From: Liolophura sinensis | Lineage: Eukaryota > Mollusca > Polyplacophora > Chitonida > Chitonidae | Direction: 5' to 3' | Length of the DNA stretch: 64,000 nucleotides | NCBI RefSeq assembly: GCF_032854445.1 | Contig: NC_088295.1 | Span: 90,628,644 to 90,692,643 of the forward strand | Shown here: in pieces, positions 60,773-64,000 of the stretch | How positions within the stretch are numbered: the first letter of the stretch is position 1 | Layout of the letters: each line of letters starts with the position of its first letter | Made by a program: the position numbers and the translations under genes | The notes under the pieces: model-generated | Told to the model about the DNA's origin: nothing | The model's input: only the letters and a program-made list of their open reading frames with translations | Database searches by the model: none

Positions 60773-61740
60773 GATCTCCCTGGATATTGTTGCCTGCACA
60801 TACATGTACATGTACATGTAGGCATTTATCATGCACACTTGAAAACTCCCTGGTTACAGTTGCCACACAGTTGTGCACACTTGACATCTCCCTGGATACT
60901 GCTGGCACATATATGTACATGTAGGCATTCATGATGCACACTTGAAAACTCCCTGGTTACAGTTGCCACACAGTTGTGCACACTCGACATCTCCCTGGAT
61001 ACTATTGCATGGACATATATGTACATGAAGGCATTCATCAGGCACACTTGAAAACTCCCTGGTTACAGTTGACACACAGTTGTGCACACTCGACATCTCA
61101 TTGGATACTGCTGGCGCATATATGTACATGTAGGCATTCATCATGAAGACTTGAAAACTCCCTGGTTACAGTTGCCACACAGTTGTGCACATTCGACATC
61201 TCCCTGGATACTGTTGCATGGACATATATGTACATGAAGGCATTCATCATGCACACTTGAAAACTCCCTGGTTACAGTTGCCACACAGTTGTGCACACTC
61301 GACATCCCCCTGGATACTGCTGGCGCATATATGTACATGTAGGCATTCATCATGCACACTTGAAAACTCCCTGGTTACAGTTGCCACACAGTTGTGCACA
61401 CTCGACATCTCCCTGATACTGTTGCATGGGCATATATGTACATGAAGGCATTCATCATGCACACTTTGAAAACTCCCTGGTTACAGTTGCCACACAGTTG
61501 TGCACACTCGACATCTCCCTGGATACTGCTGGCACATATATGTCCATGTCGGCATTTATCATGCACACTTGAAATCTTCCTAATTACAGCTGTCACACAG
61601 TCATGCACACTCGACATCTCCCTGGATACTGTTGCATGGACATATATGTACATGAAGGCATTCATCATGCACACCTGAAAACTCCCTGGTTACAGATGCC
61701 ACACAGTTGTGCACATTTAACACCTCATTGGTTACAGTTG
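60773..61740. repeat. ~105-bp minisatellite with alternating dimer structure (~209-bp higher-order unit)
   Basis: Monomers of about 105 bp share TTGAAAACTCCCTGGTTACA, GTTGCCACACAGTTGTGCAC and CGACATCTCCCTGGATACT. Type A monomers continue TTGCATGGACATATATGTAC (61003, 61213, 61420, 61630) and type B CTGCTGGCACATATATG (60900, 61109, 61318, 61526). The types alternate strictly at about 209-bp spacing, so the dimer is the recent unit of amplification. Confidence 0.96.
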
Positions 61741-62051
61741 TATATCTAAGTGCTAATGGTTAGTAACAGCAAAAGCCCTTGGAATCAAAGCGCCTGGACA
61801 GGTAACTCTGCCTACATGTGTACATGTATGTCAGTTTCATAATTACATGCACTCTTTTACCACACACACGCACCCTCAGTTTTGAGAGGATGACTTTGTT
61901 CCCTTGGTGTGCATTAGCCCAGAACATGCACCCAGTAAACATAAACATATACATATGCACAGAGACAGCTACACGTGGGCTTTGTTGCTCTGGAAAAAGT
62001 GTACATATATTCTGATATATCTCTCACCACAGGGCTGTAGATCTTTCACAT
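61741..62051. other. Spacer between two arrays
   Basis: About 310 bp of unique sequence. No gene seen. Confidence 0.5.
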
Positions 62052-64000
62052 TCACACTGATACAGACAGGGAATCCTATACGGCCCATATGTCCCTCACA
62101 TAGACACAAGCCACATTGGATTGCCAGACTACATGTACACTGATACAGACATGGAATCCTACACGGCCCATATGTCCCCCACATAGACACAAGCCACACT
62201 GGATTGCCAGACTACATGTACACCGATACAGACATGGATCCTACATGGCCCATATGTCCCCCACATAGACGCAAGCCACACTGGATTGCCAGACTACATG
62301 TACACCGATACAGACATGGAATCCTACACGGCCCATATGTCCCCCACATAGACACAAGTCACAATGGATTGCCAGACTACATGTACAATGATACAGACAT
62401 GGAACCCTACACGGCCCATATGTCCCTCACATAGACACAAGCCACATTGGATTGCCAGACTACATGTACACCGATACAGACATGGAATCCTACACGGCCC
62501 ATATGTCCCTCACATAGACACAAGCCACATTGGATTGCCAGACTACATGTACACCAATACAGACATGGAATCCTACACGGCCCATATGTCCCCCACATAG
62601 ACACAAGCCACACTGGATTGCCAGACTACATGTACACCGATACAGACATGGAACCCTACATGGCCCATATGTCCCTCACATAGACACAAGCCACAATGGA
62701 TTGCCAAACTACATGTACACCGATACAGACATGGAATCCTACATGGCCCATATGTCCCCCACATAGACACAAGCCACAATGGATTGCCAGACTACATGTA
62801 CACCGATACAGACATGGAATCCTACATGGCCCATATGTCCCCCACATAGACACAAGCCACACCGGATTGCCAGACTACATGTACACCGATACAGACATGG
62901 AATCCTACATGGCCCATATGTCCCCCACATAGACACAAGCCACACTGGATTGCCAGACTACATGTACACTGATACAGACAGGGAATCCTATACAGCCCAT
63001 ATGTCCCCCACATAGACACAAGCCACACTGGATTGCCAGACTACATGTACACTGATACAGACAGGGAATCCTACATGGCCCATATGTCCCCCACATAGAC
63101 ACAAGCCACACCGGATTGCCAGACTACATGTACACCGATACAGACATGGAATCCTACATGGCCCATATGTCCCCCACATAGACACAAGCCACACTGGATT
63201 GCCAGACTACATGTACACTGATACAGACAGGGAATCCTATACGGCCCATATGTCCCTCACATAGACACAAGCCACAATGGATTGCCAGACTACATGTACA
63301 CCGATACAGACATGGAATCCTACATGGCCCATATGTCCCCCACATAGACACAAGCCACACCGGATTGCCAGACTACATGTACACCGATACAGACATGGAA
63401 TCCTACATGGCCCATATGTCCCCCACATAGACACAAGCCACACTGGATTGCCAGACTACATGTACACTGATACAGACAGGGAATCCTATACAGCCCATAT
63501 GTCCCTCACATAGACACAAGCCACATTGGATTGCCAGACTACATGTACACTGATACAGACAGGGAATCCTACACGGCCCATATGTCCCCCACATAGACAC
63601 AAGCCACACTGGATTGCCAGACTACATGTACACCGATACAGACATGGAATCCTACATGGCCCATATGTCCCCCACATAGACACAAGCCACACTGGATTGC
63701 CAGACTACATGTACACTGATACAGACATGGAACCCTACACGGCCCATATGTCCCTCACATAGACACAAGCCACACTGGATTGCCAGACTACATGTACACT
63801 GATACAGACATGGAACCCTACACGGCCCATATGTCCCTCACACAGACACAAGCCACACTGGATTGCCAGACTACATGTACACTGATACAGACATGGAATC
63901 CTACACGGCCCATATGTCCCTCACATAGACACAAGCCACACCGGATTGCCAGACTACATGTACACTGATACAGACAGGGAATCCTACACGGCCCATATGT
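62052..64000. repeat. 83-bp minisatellite, at least 23 units, runs off the window
   Basis: The unit contains ACATAGACACAAGCCACACT, GGATTGCCAGACTACATGTA, CACCGATACAGACATGGAAT, CCTACACGGCCCATATGTCC and CCC. Variants include CAGGGAATCC, TACATGG, TCCCTCAC and CCGGATTG. One unit (near 62236) is a base shorter. Because 83 is not a multiple of 3, overlapping 68-78-codon frames recur every 83 bp on both strands and are artefacts. The array continues past position 64000. Confidence 0.98.

Overview
The window reads as non-coding DNA from a lophotrochozoan animal, most likely a mollusc. The evidence is: one spliced exon with animal-type splice sites; several SINE-type retroposons of kinds I recognise from bivalve and gastropod genomes, some with perfect target-site duplications; abundant CA and AT microsatellites; and no dense coding or operon structure. 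I cannot name the species.

Only one protein-coding segment is convincing. It is a 336-bp exon on the minus strand (13579-13914) encoding a complete immunoglobulin domain that resembles the first Ig domain of Turtle/IGSF9-family neuronal adhesion receptors. Both splice sites are visible and the exon is phase 1-1. I found no other exon of this gene, so the rest of the window is probably its introns and/or flanking intergenic DNA. The intron on the 3' side (lower coordinates) would be at least about 13.5 kb.

The dominant feature is minisatellite DNA. By my hand tally, about 18 sizeable arrays cover roughly a quarter of the window. In coordinate order the unit lengths are: 38 bp (65-748), 39 bp (12783-13345), 46 bp (14061-14192), 47 bp (14240-16411), 32 bp (18663-18847), 27 bp (19342-19436), about 26 bp (20210-21170), 75 bp (21484-22315), about 23 bp G-rich (25411-25711), 16 bp purine-rich (26631-27437), 49 bp (33862-36101), 38 bp (38373-38717), 55 bp (41380-41599), 44 bp (44890-45985), 51 bp (50260-51974), 39 bp (52068-52390), 43 bp (57358-57667), alternating ~105-bp dimers (60773-61740) and 83 bp (62052 to the window end). 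Many arrays give long apparent ORFs because stop-free units repeat; I do not regard these as genes.

Dispersed retroposons form three groups. Group A has a tRNA-like head (4625-4845, 18964-19066, 23651-23858, 30658-30905, with related bodies at 23015-23140 and 55506-55710). Group B is at 12432-12752 and 38718-39013. Group C is a short tail at 4392-4465. All three have a related 3' tail.

I did not find a novel multi-gene system. The items most worth a second look are: the isolated Turtle/IGSF9-like exon bracketed by minisatellites; the internal block duplication of the 47-bp array; the strictly alternating dimer array; an ATGTAC core shared by many unrelated arrays; and several compositionally complex islands that may be conserved non-coding elements.
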